Below are positions 37,487-47,134 of a stretch of 64,000 nucleotides of DNA, in pieces; position 1 is the first letter of the stretch; each line of letters begins with the position of its first letter. Source of the DNA: Aurantiochytrium sp. KH105 (taxonomy: Eukaryota > Sar > Bigyra > Thraustochytrida > Thraustochytriidae); NCBI GenBank assembly GCA_003116975.1, contig BGKB01000076.1, positions 1-64,000 of the forward strand. Reading direction: 5' to 3'. Made by a program: the position numbers and the translations under genes. The notes beneath the pieces were generated by a model. The model searched no databases and was not told the DNA's origin. It saw only the letters and a program-made list of their open reading frames with translations.

Positions 37487-37522
37487 CGCCGGGAGGAGGA
37501 GGCGGCGAGAGAGAACGGCAGG
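36666..37522. promoter_or_regulatory. Divergent promoter region of the small gene and Crooked-neck
   Basis: 857 bases, head-to-head. It includes a TTTGTTTCTTTG-type run (36958-37024), a purine (GAA/GGA) run at 37066-37096 and a (GGC)n run just before the Crooked-neck ATG. Frames open on both strands give only low-complexity products. Confidence 0.5.
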
Positions 37523-39649
37523 ATGGAGGAGCGCCAGGTGAAGAACCGCGCGCCCGCGCAGGTGCAGGTGACGGCGGAGCAGCTCGTCCGTGCCGCAAGG
37601 GAACATCTCGTGGACGACGAGAAGAAGCTCCGCGAGCTGCGCGTGAGCACGCGCATCCACGATGAGGAGGAGCTGCGCATGCTCCAGGCGGAGAAGCGAA
37701 GGGCTTTCGAAGACGCACTGCGTCACTCCATGGTCAATCTCTCACATTTCACAAGATATGCCAAATGGGAAGAATCGCAAATGAACTATCGCCACGCGCG
37801 ATCCGTGCTGGAGCGCGCAGTCGAAGGCCACAATCGCGATCCCAAGCTCTGGATTTTCTACGCGGACTTTGAAATTCGCAATGGATTCGTAAATTTTGCG
37901 CGGAATGTGCTCGGGCGCGCCGTAGGCCATCTGCCCCGCATGAACCAGCTCTGGACAAAGTATGTTCTTCTTGAGGAGTCACTTCGCGAAATCGACCTCG
38001 CTCGCCTCGTCTTTGAGCGCTGGATGAAATGGGAGCCAGACGTAGAAGCATGGTCGGCCTACGCAAACTTTGAAATGCGCCACGGCGAAGTCGCAAAGGC
38101 ACGCGACGTGATGGAGCGCACCTGCGGTTGCCATCCGTTACCCAAAACCTACATTCGCTACAGCCGGTGGGAAGAGCGGAATGCGCAGCTCGCGCTGGCG
38201 CGCCGCGTCCTCGAACGCGCCTTCGAAGAGCTTGATCCCGCCGAGGCGAAACGCCCGTCCCTTTTTTTGGCCTTTGCACAATTCGAGGAGCGTTGCAAAG
38301 AGTTTGAGCGTGCGCGTGCAATCTACAAGCAGGCCCTCGAGCTTTTGCCAAAGTCGGAATCGAGGCAAGTCTACGAGGCCTACGCCGCCTTTGAGCGCCA
38401 GCACGGTGACAGCGATGCCATCGAAGCCGTCTTGGTCGAAAAGCGTCGCGACCAGTATGAGGCTGCCGTCAAGTCGAAGCCTTACGCCTACGATGTCTGG
38501 TTCGACTGGACGCGCATGGAGCAGGCACAGGCAGTCGCCGAGGCACACGCTCTCGCGGCGCGCTCCTTCCTCACTGATCAGGACAAGGCATTTGCGCGCA
38601 AGCGTCTCGGCGCCGCGCGCGATCGCGTGCGCGCAACCTTTGATCGCGCAGTCGCTTCCGTGCCTCCATCTCAGTCTGACAAGCGCATGTGGAAGAGATA
38701 CATTTACCTCTGGATCATTTTCGCCATCTTCGAGGAAATGCACATGGAAGACCTGGCTCGCGCACGCGCAGTGTACCGTCGCTGTCTGGACTGCATCCCG
38801 CACAAGATCTTCACCTTTAGCAAGATTTGGATCTTGGCGGCGCAGCTCGAGATCCGTGACAAAGATCTCACCGCTGCGCGAAAGCTCCTTGGCGAGGCCA
38901 TTGGTCGCTGCCCGCGCGACAAAATCTTTAAAATGTACCTCAACCTCGAGCTCCAGCTCGGCAACGTCGACCGTTGCCGCTCCATTTATGAAAAGTACCT
39001 CGAATTTGCACCGCAAAACTGCCTCGTTTGGGAACGCTACGCCGCGCTCGAACATAGCGTCGGGGAGACGCGCCGCAGTCGCGCCATATTCGAACTCGCC
39101 ATCAACCAGCCCGTGCTCGACATGCCTGAGACGCTCTGGAAACGTTACATTGACTTTGAGATCAAAATCGATACGGCAAAGTCCCGCGCAAATGCTCGCA
39201 AGCTCTACGAGCGCCTCCTTGAGCGCACCGATCATGTCAAGGTATGGATATCTTTTGCCAAATTCGAGGCCTTCCACAACCGCTCCGATCCTCAAGCGGG
39301 GCGCAACGTCTTTCAGCGTGCCTATGATAAGCTCAAGGCTCGTCAAGTCGACGCTCCCGACGACATTGACATCAAGGAAGACCGCGCGCTTCTCCTACGT
39401 TCGTGGCTCGACACAGAGCGAAAGCTTGGCGACGCTGCCATGGTTGCAAAGGTTCAAGCCATGCAACCGAGACAGCTCAAGCGGCGTCGTGAAATGGATG
39501 ATGACGGCGGCGTTGAAGAGTACATTGATTACGTTTTCCCCGACGATCCCCAAAAGGGTCTTGCTCTCTTACAAAAGGCCAGAGCATGGATGCAAAGCAA
39601 GCGTCAGAAAACCGACGATGCCAACGAAATCGATCTCGACGATGTGTAA
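37523..39649 (+). CDS. CRNKL1: Crooked-neck / Clf1 pre-mRNA splicing factor (HAT repeats)
   Basis: 708 aa from ATG 37523 (aggATGg), very close to yeast Clf1 and the conserved core of human CRNKL1. It is a scaffold of the Prp19-associated (NTC) complex in the nucleus. The N-terminal signature VKNRAPAQVQVTAEQLVRAA fits the family exactly, then TPR-like HAT repeats run through the protein, e.g. YAKWEESQMNYRHARSVLER, WIFYADFEIRNG, WSAYANFEMRHGEVAKARD, WISFAKFEAF. The conserved KRRRE and EEYIDYVFPDD near the C-terminus are also present. The in-frame sequence upstream of 37523 is poly-Gly and not conserved. A functional spliceosome agrees with the intron found in the TruB gene. An AATAAA lies ten bases after the stop codon (39659-39664). 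Confidence 0.95.
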   Translation: MEERQVKNRAPAQVQVTAEQLVRAAREHLVDDEKKLRELRVSTRIHDEEELRMLQAEKRRAFEDALRHSMVNLSHFTRYAKWEESQMNYRHARSVLERAVEGHNRDPKLWIFYADFEIRNGFVNFARNVLGRAVGHLPRMNQLWTKYVLLEESLREIDLARLVFERWMKWEPDVEAWSAYANFEMRHGEVAKARDVMERTCGCHPLPKTYIRYSRWEERNAQLALARRVLERAFEELDPAEAKRPSLFLAFAQFEERCKEFERARAIYKQALELLPKSESRQVYEAYAAFERQHGDSDAIEAVLVEKRRDQYEAAVKSKPYAYDVWFDWTRMEQAQAVAEAHALAARSFLTDQDKAFARKRLGAARDRVRATFDRAVASVPPSQSDKRMWKRYIYLWIIFAIFEEMHMEDLARARAVYRRCLDCIPHKIFTFSKIWILAAQLEIRDKDLTAARKLLGEAIGRCPRDKIFKMYLNLELQLGNVDRCRSIYEKYLEFAPQNCLVWERYAALEHSVGETRRSRAIFELAINQPVLDMPETLWKRYIDFEIKIDTAKSRANARKLYERLLERTDHVKVWISFAKFEAFHNRSDPQAGRNVFQRAYDKLKARQVDAPDDIDIKEDRALLLRSWLDTERKLGDAAMVAKVQAMQPRQLKRRREMDDDGGVEEYIDYVFPDDPQKGLALLQKARAWMQSKRQKTDDANEIDLDDV

Positions 39650-40302
39650 TCTTTTGAAAATAAAATTATAAAAAACATTTTCTTGCCTTTTTCTTTTCCC
39701 GATCTCGTATCGGAGAGCTCTCGTGGCTCATTCGATCGACCGATCGACCGATCAACCGAACTATAGTAGGCGAGGCTCTCGAGTATTTACGCTTCTCAGC
39801 CACGTACTCTCAGTCGAGCCTGAGTCTGCGCCTAAGGCCCTAGAAGTTTGACGGTGTAATCGGTAGTAATTTATCTGCTCTCAAAATAACGGTCTCCCTC
39901 CATGTGGCCGGCCAAGAAGGAAGCCGCTGACTTGCATGCAGCTGCAACTGCAGCAACCGCTGTGCACATCGACAATCTCTTCCTCCCCTGCCCCTTCTAT
40001 TTGGTCACGATGTCGTTCGGAGGAAGCTGACAATGAATAAAGAAGAATCCGTAGGAACTCAGTGTGCAGTGTCCTGAGGCACTCTGTCAGTTATCAACAG
40101 GGCCCCAGCGACCCCCCGTGCGACACATAGACATGAGGCAATCGTGTCTACGGTCGTCTGTCCCCTGATGGAAGCTAAAAGGGCTTGAAGAAAATGGCGG
40201 TTGAAGTGACTGTGAAATTCATCGTGGCCATAACGGTCAAATTGTGAGACTCCTGGACCGGATTCACTTTGCCTTGTAGGCCTAGGGCAAAACGCATTCA
40301 CG
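39650..40302. other. Spacer: Crooked-neck 3' UTR and ABCA promoter
   Basis: It contains an AATAAA at 39659, a short (GATCGACC)-type run at 39733-39757 and no supported gene. Confidence 0.5.
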
Positions 40303-43300
40303 ATGCAGGAGCTGCAAGCGTACGCGCGCGAGTTCGTTCGCCAGGTGAGCGTTCTGGTGAAAAAGAATGCCATCTTACAATGGAGGAACAAAGTGGCCAC
40401 AGCCACGCAGCTTGGGATCGGTGTCTTTTTTCTCTTACTGCTGCTCATCATGGACAATGCGGTGACACGTCTCAATGAGCAAGACCAGTACTTGGTGGAG
40501 ACGCTGCGTCCGAGCGTCGTTGACGCTTCAACAATGCGACACTGTGTCGCTCCCGTCGACTGCTACGATTTTGTATATGCCACTGAGTATCAGGTCTCCA
40601 GCGACGCACTCGAGGAGTTCGAACTCGTCATGGACATTGTTCGCTCGCGCCTCGACGTTGAAAAGGCTCGTACAAGGCGCTTTGACGCTGCTGACGAGCT
40701 AAAGTCGTGGATTCTTGCACATCAAAACCAAACTCTGGCCGCTGTCTACTTTACAAATGTTGAGGATTGGACCAGCATCGAGACTTGGGACGACCACGAT
40801 GTCTTTACGTACGTGTTACAAGTCAACGAAACCAAGCACTGCGCAGCCATTGGAACCTGGGGATGCGACAACCCCTATGCCGAGGTGGCCGTTCCCATGC
40901 AGACCGCAATTGACGCGGCCCTTGCTTCTCACTTTGGCGCCGAGGAGGCGGATATCAGAGCATCCTTCTCGGACTTTCCACATCCTGACATGGCCTCAAA
41001 TTTTGACGTTGTCGCTTCCTTTGGGCCTTCATTTCTCTACATTGCAGTTAGCTTCAACTATGTCATCCAGCTCACACTCATCGTTGAGGAAAAAGAGCTT
41101 CATCTCGTCGAGGCCATGAAGCAAATGGGCATGACCTACACGGCATACTGGACCTCTTGGTTCCTCATCAATACTTTTGTCAATACGCTCATGGTCCTCT
41201 TACTCGTAGCCTTTGGCACAATTTTCGGCCTCGAGCTCTTCGCCGAGACTGCGACAAGCCTTTTGCTCGTTTTCTTTTGGCTCTCCTCCATGTCCTTTAC
41301 CTCGCTTGCCTTTCTCTTTTCTACGTTGACGCGCAATACCTCCAACGCAAGACTCATGGGCATAGCCATCTTCATTCTCACATTCATCGCGGCCCCAGTC
41401 ATGGTCCCGCTGCTCATGCAGACTGGCGACCCGGCAGATGACACAGCACGCATGATCATGAGTCTGCTACCCATCTTCTCCTTCTTCCACGTTCTGGACA
41501 AGATGATCGCTGAAAGTTCTGGATCCTCTAATCTAGGTCTAGCCTGGGGAGACCGCATGCTCAACATCCTCCCACCCAATGACGATGGCGAGAGTGCTGT
41601 TTGGACTCTTCAGGACTCCTTTGGAGCCCTCGTTCGTGGTTTTCTCATTCTCACCTTTGTCGCATGGTACCTGGACCACGTGATTCCCAACGAATATGGC
41701 AAGCGCGACTCCTTCATCTTCTTCCTCAAACCTTCCTTCTGGGTCCCGATTCGACCTTCTCCTCGCCGCGCTCAAGTCACGCCGCAAACACAAAAAGCAG
41801 ACGCCGCCACCCGCGAGGTCGCTGCGAAAGACATTGAACCAGACACAGACCAAGATGTAGCAGACGAGACCATCGCGGTGCGCTCACGAGACTTTGGAGG
41901 GCGCGAAATTGCAATTCTCTTCGACCACCTTCGCAAAACATTTCGCGGAGGCTTCTTCGAAGCCGATTTCCATGCCGTTCGCGGCATCGATCTCGGCATC
42001 GACACAAACTCATGCTTTGTTCTCCTTGGGCATAACGGCGCAGGAAAGACCACCACCTTGCGCATGCTCGCGGGCAACGCAGATGTCACCTCAGGCGACA
42101 TCTCCGTCTTTGGACGGTCCGTCGTGCACGACATGGGAGAGATCCGCAAGTTTATGGGCGTATGCCCTCAACACGACATTCTCTGGGACAAGTTGACGGC
42201 GCGGGAGCATTTGCGTCTCTTTGCTGTCATCAAGGGCATGCCACAGGATCAAATTGAAAACGAGGTCGCGCTTCGTCTCGAACAAACCTCGCTCACAAGT
42301 GCTGCAGACAGCCCTTCGGCAGCCTTTAGTGGCGGCATGAAGCGACGGCTCTCCATTGCCATCGCGCTCATCGGTGATCCTAAACTGGTGACACTCGATG
42401 AACCGACCACGGGCATGGACGTCGAAACGCGTCGCGAAGTATGGGACATGATCAACCAGGCCAAAAAAGGTCGCGTCATCATCCTCACCACGCATTCCAT
42501 GGAAGAAGCTGATATCCTCGGAGACCGCATTGGCGTAATGAGCAAGGGTCGCATGCAGGCTTTGGGGACAAGTCTCCGACTCAAGTCCAAGTACGGCCGG
42601 GGCTACCGTCTCTCGCTGCTGCTCAATTCCGGGGCGTCTCGCGCGAAAGTCGAGGACATGGTGCGCAGCAAAGCTCCGCAGGGGACCGAAATCGGAAACA
42701 GCGGAGGCGCTGCTCCAATCTCGAGCGCAGGAGACAATCATATTGTGGCCCAGCTCCCTCGTGTCGAGAATCCAGATGTCCTTGTCGAGTTCTTGGCTGC
42801 GCTCGAATCATCCCAAAAGGAACTTGGAATTGCCGACCTCGCTCTCAGCCTCTCAACATTGGAAGAGGTCTTCATCCACCTTTCGCAAAGCGACCACTTT
42901 ATCGACAATACCGCGCAAGGCGCGCAGAGTGTTCAGGATCGGACGCGCGAATTCAAGGTTCGTGATATGGGGGTCAGAGTTCAGTTTAACGCACTCTTGC
43001 GCAAATCCATGACCTATCAGTGCAAGCAAAAGACGAGCTGCTGCATGATCACGGTTTTCCCCGTCTTTATCATGCTTCTCTTGCTTCTTCTCGATGCCGC
43101 CTTGCTCACACCATTCAAGCTGGAGGCCATGTGCGGATCCGGCATTATCACCAAAGAGGAGTGCCTCTCTGTCGGTTATGATCTCGAATGCATTGAAAAT
43201 CTCGCTACCGCCAGCTTTCCGTCCCAGCTGCGACCCTCAGTCGGCGAAATTGCAACCTCGGGTCGAAGAGGCGGCATTAACCCGAACTGCGGTGCAGATG

Positions 43301-46300
43301 GATGCTATACGGGCCTTGAAGTCCCACTTTACAAGGATGTGCCAATCTTTGCCGACGCGCAGCGGACGGCGCAGCTTGGTGCTCGTGCTGTCGACGTAAA
43401 TGCGAGCACCGCCACACGCGAAGCAAGCGCCGAGCTTTGGGAGTGGTGGGCGAATCTCAACTTCCTCGTGCGAAACAATACCTGCGAGCTCATTTATGCG
43501 AACCATTTTGACGAAAGTGAAGCCTGCCAAGGCCTCACTGGCACCGCCGCAGCATCATGTCAGACCGAGATCCGTGCATTACAGACTGCTGCAGACTACG
43601 TTGACTCAAACAACGGTACTAGCACCCAAAATTCTGGCCTTGGTATTTGTTCCCGCGCTGCGAACGGGGATACAATCGTGCCAACCGATGCGCAAATGAC
43701 TCAAATTTACGCATGGCAAGAGGAACGCGAAGACTGTCTCGCCATCTCGGACGCCAAACTTTGGGCGCACTTTGATGGCACAGACCTTGCTAGCTACATC
43801 GAGACGCTCGATACAGTAACGACAAAGAGCGAACTGCTTGGAAACCTTCGGCTTGATACATTTATGCAGTCGTACGTACAAGACTTTGCCCAGCGCGCTG
43901 CCACGAGCTTTGCCGGTATAGCAGCATATCTCGAGATTTACACGACGCGCATTGACCCTCTTACTTACCTCAGTCGCTCGTGCAATGTGCCAGGCTTTAG
44001 TCTTGCTGCAGAAAACGCCATCACCGCAAACGCGAATGCCAGTGGCAATACGCTGAACGTAACCCGGACCTTTGCCAACCTGTGTGCCTTCGCGCAAAAC
44101 TTTGACGCCATAAGAGGACTCTCCTTTGATCAAGCCTATGCCACCGGGGATGTCATGCGCAAAGAGGGCATCTTTGATCAATGGGGCGGCAAGCACGTCG
44201 AAACAGACCTAATGCGTGCCGCAAGCGTGTACTTGCCGCCAGCCTCGGAGCACTTTAAGCACCAATATCACGCTCACTGGCAGGCTTACGAAGTCCACGA
44301 AAGCACAGCAACCTCGCTCAACTTCACAGCGTTTTACAACAATTCAGGCACCTCTAATTCCAAACATGGCAATTGGAAAGCCCTCGTAAACGCTATGGAC
44401 GATGCTTTTGTGCGCCGGGCGACCGGTCACGGTGTGCAGCTTCTCACAGAGACATTTCCGCAGGCCTTTTACTGTAACCGGGACGCGTGGCTTAATGGCT
44501 CGGAAACTACACTGAAATGCGACCTTCTTCAAGGTTTCTTGGCGCTTTCGGTCCTTGACTTCATCGGCATCTCCCTGTTTCCGTACCTGCTGCTGGCGCA
44601 CATGTTCGTTGTGGTCAATTTGGTCGTCTACGAAAAAGAGAATCGTCTGCGCATGATCATGAAGATGATGGGGCTCAGTATGCGTGTTTACTGGGCAGTG
44701 AACTACATTTTTTACTTTGCACAGTACGTGCTTATGGCGGCCATGATGTGGATTATGGGCATTGCTGCAAACGTACAGACATTTGCATTGCACGATTCTG
44801 GCGTCATTTTCTGGTTCCTCTTTTCATGGGGCAATCTCCTCGTTATCTTTGCCATGTTCCTCTCTGTCTTTTTCAAGTCATCGCGCACGAGCACGGCCGG
44901 CGTCTTTCTCTTCATGCTCATACTGAACACAACGGGTGCAAGTCTTATCCAGACGCTAACGGAGGATCCGAATTCCACAGAGTCCGCATTCACGGTGTAT
45001 ATGCTTGTGCCGCCTCTCGTCATGATTCGCGCTGTGCTCTGGCTCGGTCTTGCGGGGGCTTTCAAGGAACCCATCACGATGGCGAACTGGTCAACCTTTG
45101 CCGACGGCGCTGTACGTCGGTGCATCATCTACATGTGGATGCACATTTTCATTTTTGGCGCGCTGCTGTGGTACTTGGACAAGGTCCTCGCCGTTGGCTA
45201 CGGCGTCCCAGAGCACCCCTTCTTCTTTCTTCGCAAGTCGTTCTGGAGTCCGTCATCTGTCGACGAATCAAAGGGTCTTGCAGGGGAACCCGTACCGCCT
45301 GGATTCGACGAAGCTTCCCTTCCAGCAGACGTCAAGGCCGAGCATGAACGCGCTGTGCGCGAAGATGCGGATGAACTTGTCCGCGTCGCACGTTTGCACA
45401 AGCGGTACAACAAAGACAAGGTTGCTGTCAAATCCGTCTCATTGGCGATCCGTGCGCAAGAATGCTTTGCGCTTTTGGGCCATAACGGCGCCGGAAAGAC
45501 GACCACAATCAATTGTCTGACGGGGCTATTTCCCCCAACCTCTGGCAATGCTGTCGTGCAAGGCTTTTCGATCCGCACGGCTTTGGACAAAATCTACCAG
45601 CGCATGGGCGTCTGCCCTCAACATGACATTATCTGGGAATCGCTCAGCGGTCCAGAACATTTGCGATTCTACGGCCGTCTCAAGGGTTTGCGCGGCACAG
45701 AGCTCGCTCAAGCCGTGAAACAAGCCCTCATTGACGTCAACTTGGCGTATGCTGGCAAGCGGCCTGCAGGAAAGTACTCGGGCGGTATGAAGCGTCGCCT
45801 TTCCACGGCTATTTCCCTCATCGCAGATCCCCTCGTCGTCTATCTCGACGAACCGAGCACAGGTCTCGACCCTGCTTCCCGACAACAGCTTATCCAGGTT
45901 ATTTCTCGTGCCAAGGGCGACAAAGCCGTCGTTCTCACCACGCACTCTATGGAGGAGGCCGATTTACTCGCGGACCGCGTTGCCATTATGTCGCATGGGC
46001 TCGTGCAGTGCATCGGAACGCCCGCGGAGCTCAAACAGCGTTTTGGAAAGGGATACACGTGTTCCATCACTACAAACGAAAAGACAGACGCCGCTCACGC
46101 GCGCGTGCTCGCCTTTGTCACGTCTGCTTTTCCTTCGGCCAAATTGCGCAATGAGCAAATCGCTGGTACTTCTAACTTTGAGATTGATCGTACCGAAATC
46201 GTTCTTTCCGAAGCAATTCGAACGATTGAACGTGCGCGAGCCGAACTTGGCATTGTAGACTTTGGCCTTTCGGCCACGACACTCGAGGAGGTCTTTGTGC

Positions 46301-46329
46301 ATCTTTCCCGGAATCAGTCTGCTCCTTAG
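40303..46329 (+). CDS. Full-length ABC transporter, subfamily A
   Basis: 2008 aa, plan (TMD-NBD)x2. The first helix (~35-55, ATQLGIGVFFLLLLLIMD) is followed by a ~200-residue exoplasmic loop, then a block of helices (~245-460). NBD1 has Walker A GHNGAGKTTTLRML near 576, signature FSGGMKRRLS near 675 and Walker B LVTLDEPTTGMD. The second half starts with a helix near 912 (FPVFIMLLLLLLDAALL) and a ~480-residue Cys-rich exoplasmic domain, then helices at ~1405-1630. NBD2 has GHNGAGKTTTINCL near 1725 and YSGGMKRRLS near 1824. Both NBDs end in the ABCA-typical ATLEEVF/STLEEVF. Both ATP sites look intact. ABCA proteins move lipids across or out of membranes; the substrate here is unknown. Confidence 0.95.
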   Translation: MQELQAYAREFVRQVSVLVKKNAILQWRNKVATATQLGIGVFFLLLLLIMDNAVTRLNEQDQYLVETLRPSVVDASTMRHCVAPVDCYDFVYATEYQVSSDALEEFELVMDIVRSRLDVEKARTRRFDAADELKSWILAHQNQTLAAVYFTNVEDWTSIETWDDHDVFTYVLQVNETKHCAAIGTWGCDNPYAEVAVPMQTAIDAALASHFGAEEADIRASFSDFPHPDMASNFDVVASFGPSFLYIAVSFNYVIQLTLIVEEKELHLVEAMKQMGMTYTAYWTSWFLINTFVNTLMVLLLVAFGTIFGLELFAETATSLLLVFFWLSSMSFTSLAFLFSTLTRNTSNARLMGIAIFILTFIAAPVMVPLLMQTGDPADDTARMIMSLLPIFSFFHVLDKMIAESSGSSNLGLAWGDRMLNILPPNDDGESAVWTLQDSFGALVRGFLILTFVAWYLDHVIPNEYGKRDSFIFFLKPSFWVPIRPSPRRAQVTPQTQKADAATREVAAKDIEPDTDQDVADETIAVRSRDFGGREIAILFDHLRKTFRGGFFEADFHAVRGIDLGIDTNSCFVLLGHNGAGKTTTLRMLAGNADVTSGDISVFGRSVVHDMGEIRKFMGVCPQHDILWDKLTAREHLRLFAVIKGMPQDQIENEVALRLEQTSLTSAADSPSAAFSGGMKRRLSIAIALIGDPKLVTLDEPTTGMDVETRREVWDMINQAKKGRVIILTTHSMEEADILGDRIGVMSKGRMQALGTSLRLKSKYGRGYRLSLLLNSGASRAKVEDMVRSKAPQGTEIGNSGGAAPISSAGDNHIVAQLPRVENPDVLVEFLAALESSQKELGIADLALSLSTLEEVFIHLSQSDHFIDNTAQGAQSVQDRTREFKVRDMGVRVQFNALLRKSMTYQCKQKTSCCMITVFPVFIMLLLLLLDAALLTPFKLEAMCGSGIITKEECLSVGYDLECIENLATASFPSQLRPSVGEIATSGRRGGINPNCGADGCYTGLEVPLYKDVPIFADAQRTAQLGARAVDVNASTATREASAELWEWWANLNFLVRNNTCELIYANHFDESEACQGLTGTAAASCQTEIRALQTAADYVDSNNGTSTQNSGLGICSRAANGDTIVPTDAQMTQIYAWQEEREDCLAISDAKLWAHFDGTDLASYIETLDTVTTKSELLGNLRLDTFMQSYVQDFAQRAATSFAGIAAYLEIYTTRIDPLTYLSRSCNVPGFSLAAENAITANANASGNTLNVTRTFANLCAFAQNFDAIRGLSFDQAYATGDVMRKEGIFDQWGGKHVETDLMRAASVYLPPASEHFKHQYHAHWQAYEVHESTATSLNFTAFYNNSGTSNSKHGNWKALVNAMDDAFVRRATGHGVQLLTETFPQAFYCNRDAWLNGSETTLKCDLLQGFLALSVLDFIGISLFPYLLLAHMFVVVNLVVYEKENRLRMIMKMMGLSMRVYWAVNYIFYFAQYVLMAAMMWIMGIAANVQTFALHDSGVIFWFLFSWGNLLVIFAMFLSVFFKSSRTSTAGVFLFMLILNTTGASLIQTLTEDPNSTESAFTVYMLVPPLVMIRAVLWLGLAGAFKEPITMANWSTFADGAVRRCIIYMWMHIFIFGALLWYLDKVLAVGYGVPEHPFFFLRKSFWSPSSVDESKGLAGEPVPPGFDEASLPADVKAEHERAVREDADELVRVARLHKRYNKDKVAVKSVSLAIRAQECFALLGHNGAGKTTTINCLTGLFPPTSGNAVVQGFSIRTALDKIYQRMGVCPQHDIIWESLSGPEHLRFYGRLKGLRGTELAQAVKQALIDVNLAYAGKRPAGKYSGGMKRRLSTAISLIADPLVVYLDEPSTGLDPASRQQLIQVISRAKGDKAVVLTTHSMEEADLLADRVAIMSHGLVQCIGTPAELKQRFGKGYTCSITTNEKTDAAHARVLAFVTSAFPSAKLRNEQIAGTSNFEIDRTEIVLSEAIRTIERARAELGIVDFGLSATTLEEVFVHLSRNQSAP

Positions 46330-47134
46330 CATACTGACAAAGAATGATTTTTTTAGAAGCTCGAACAGGCTGAGCTGAGTTCAAGAAATCATTTCGGCCT
46401 CTTTTTCTTGGCCTTTTCTCTTGTTTTCTTCTTCTTTGATGACTACGATAACATCAGACAGGTTCATTTGCTTTTTGCTGCAGCCTTTGTATCATAGTGC
46501 ATGCTGAGGAGCAAAAATGAGACAAACGAACAGTGAGTGGCCTTCCCGTTCATCCCATCCAGAATGCCGGAAGGCTCTGAGCGAGGTCCTTGGGGTTCGC
46601 TCTTCTTCCCTTTCTTTTTCTTTCCTTTGCTTTCCCTTTTTTTCCTTGACAAGAAATGATAAACAACAAGCCAAGTCCAGTCGCAACAAGGAAAGTCAAA
46701 CTAACAAGTCACCTAAAGAAATGACACGCGAGCATCCATCGCACCGAATAAAAGAAACGAGAGTACCGTTTGGCCGAGGGGGGTACGCGCGGAAGGAGTT
46801 TGAGCCTGTTTTTTCCCAGCTTGAGAGCGCGGCAAAGAAACATATACTTTACACTATTTGCAATGCACAGAGTCTTGTGGTTTTTATATAGAAACAAGAC
46901 CCAAATAGTCATGGAGTTCCAGAATACGCCCCTTGCCAGAGGGGCCCGGCGGGCGAGAGAAGCGCGACACCACGCTCGAGCGCATCGCAGACGTACATGC
47001 AAGCGTGCGTTTGCGCGTACCCAAGGGTCATCCGTCAAGAAAAAGAGGTGCTGGGGGTTCTCTTGAGTCGCGCGTACGTGATCTGTGCCGGGTTTGGCAA
47101 GAGCACAAAAGTCGACAAATAAAAAACACAAATC
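46330..47134. other. Spacer: ABCA 3' UTR and promoter of the D/D-GAF gene
   Basis: About 800 bases, pyrimidine-rich near 46400-46440 and 46600-46655. No gene supported. Confidence 0.5.
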
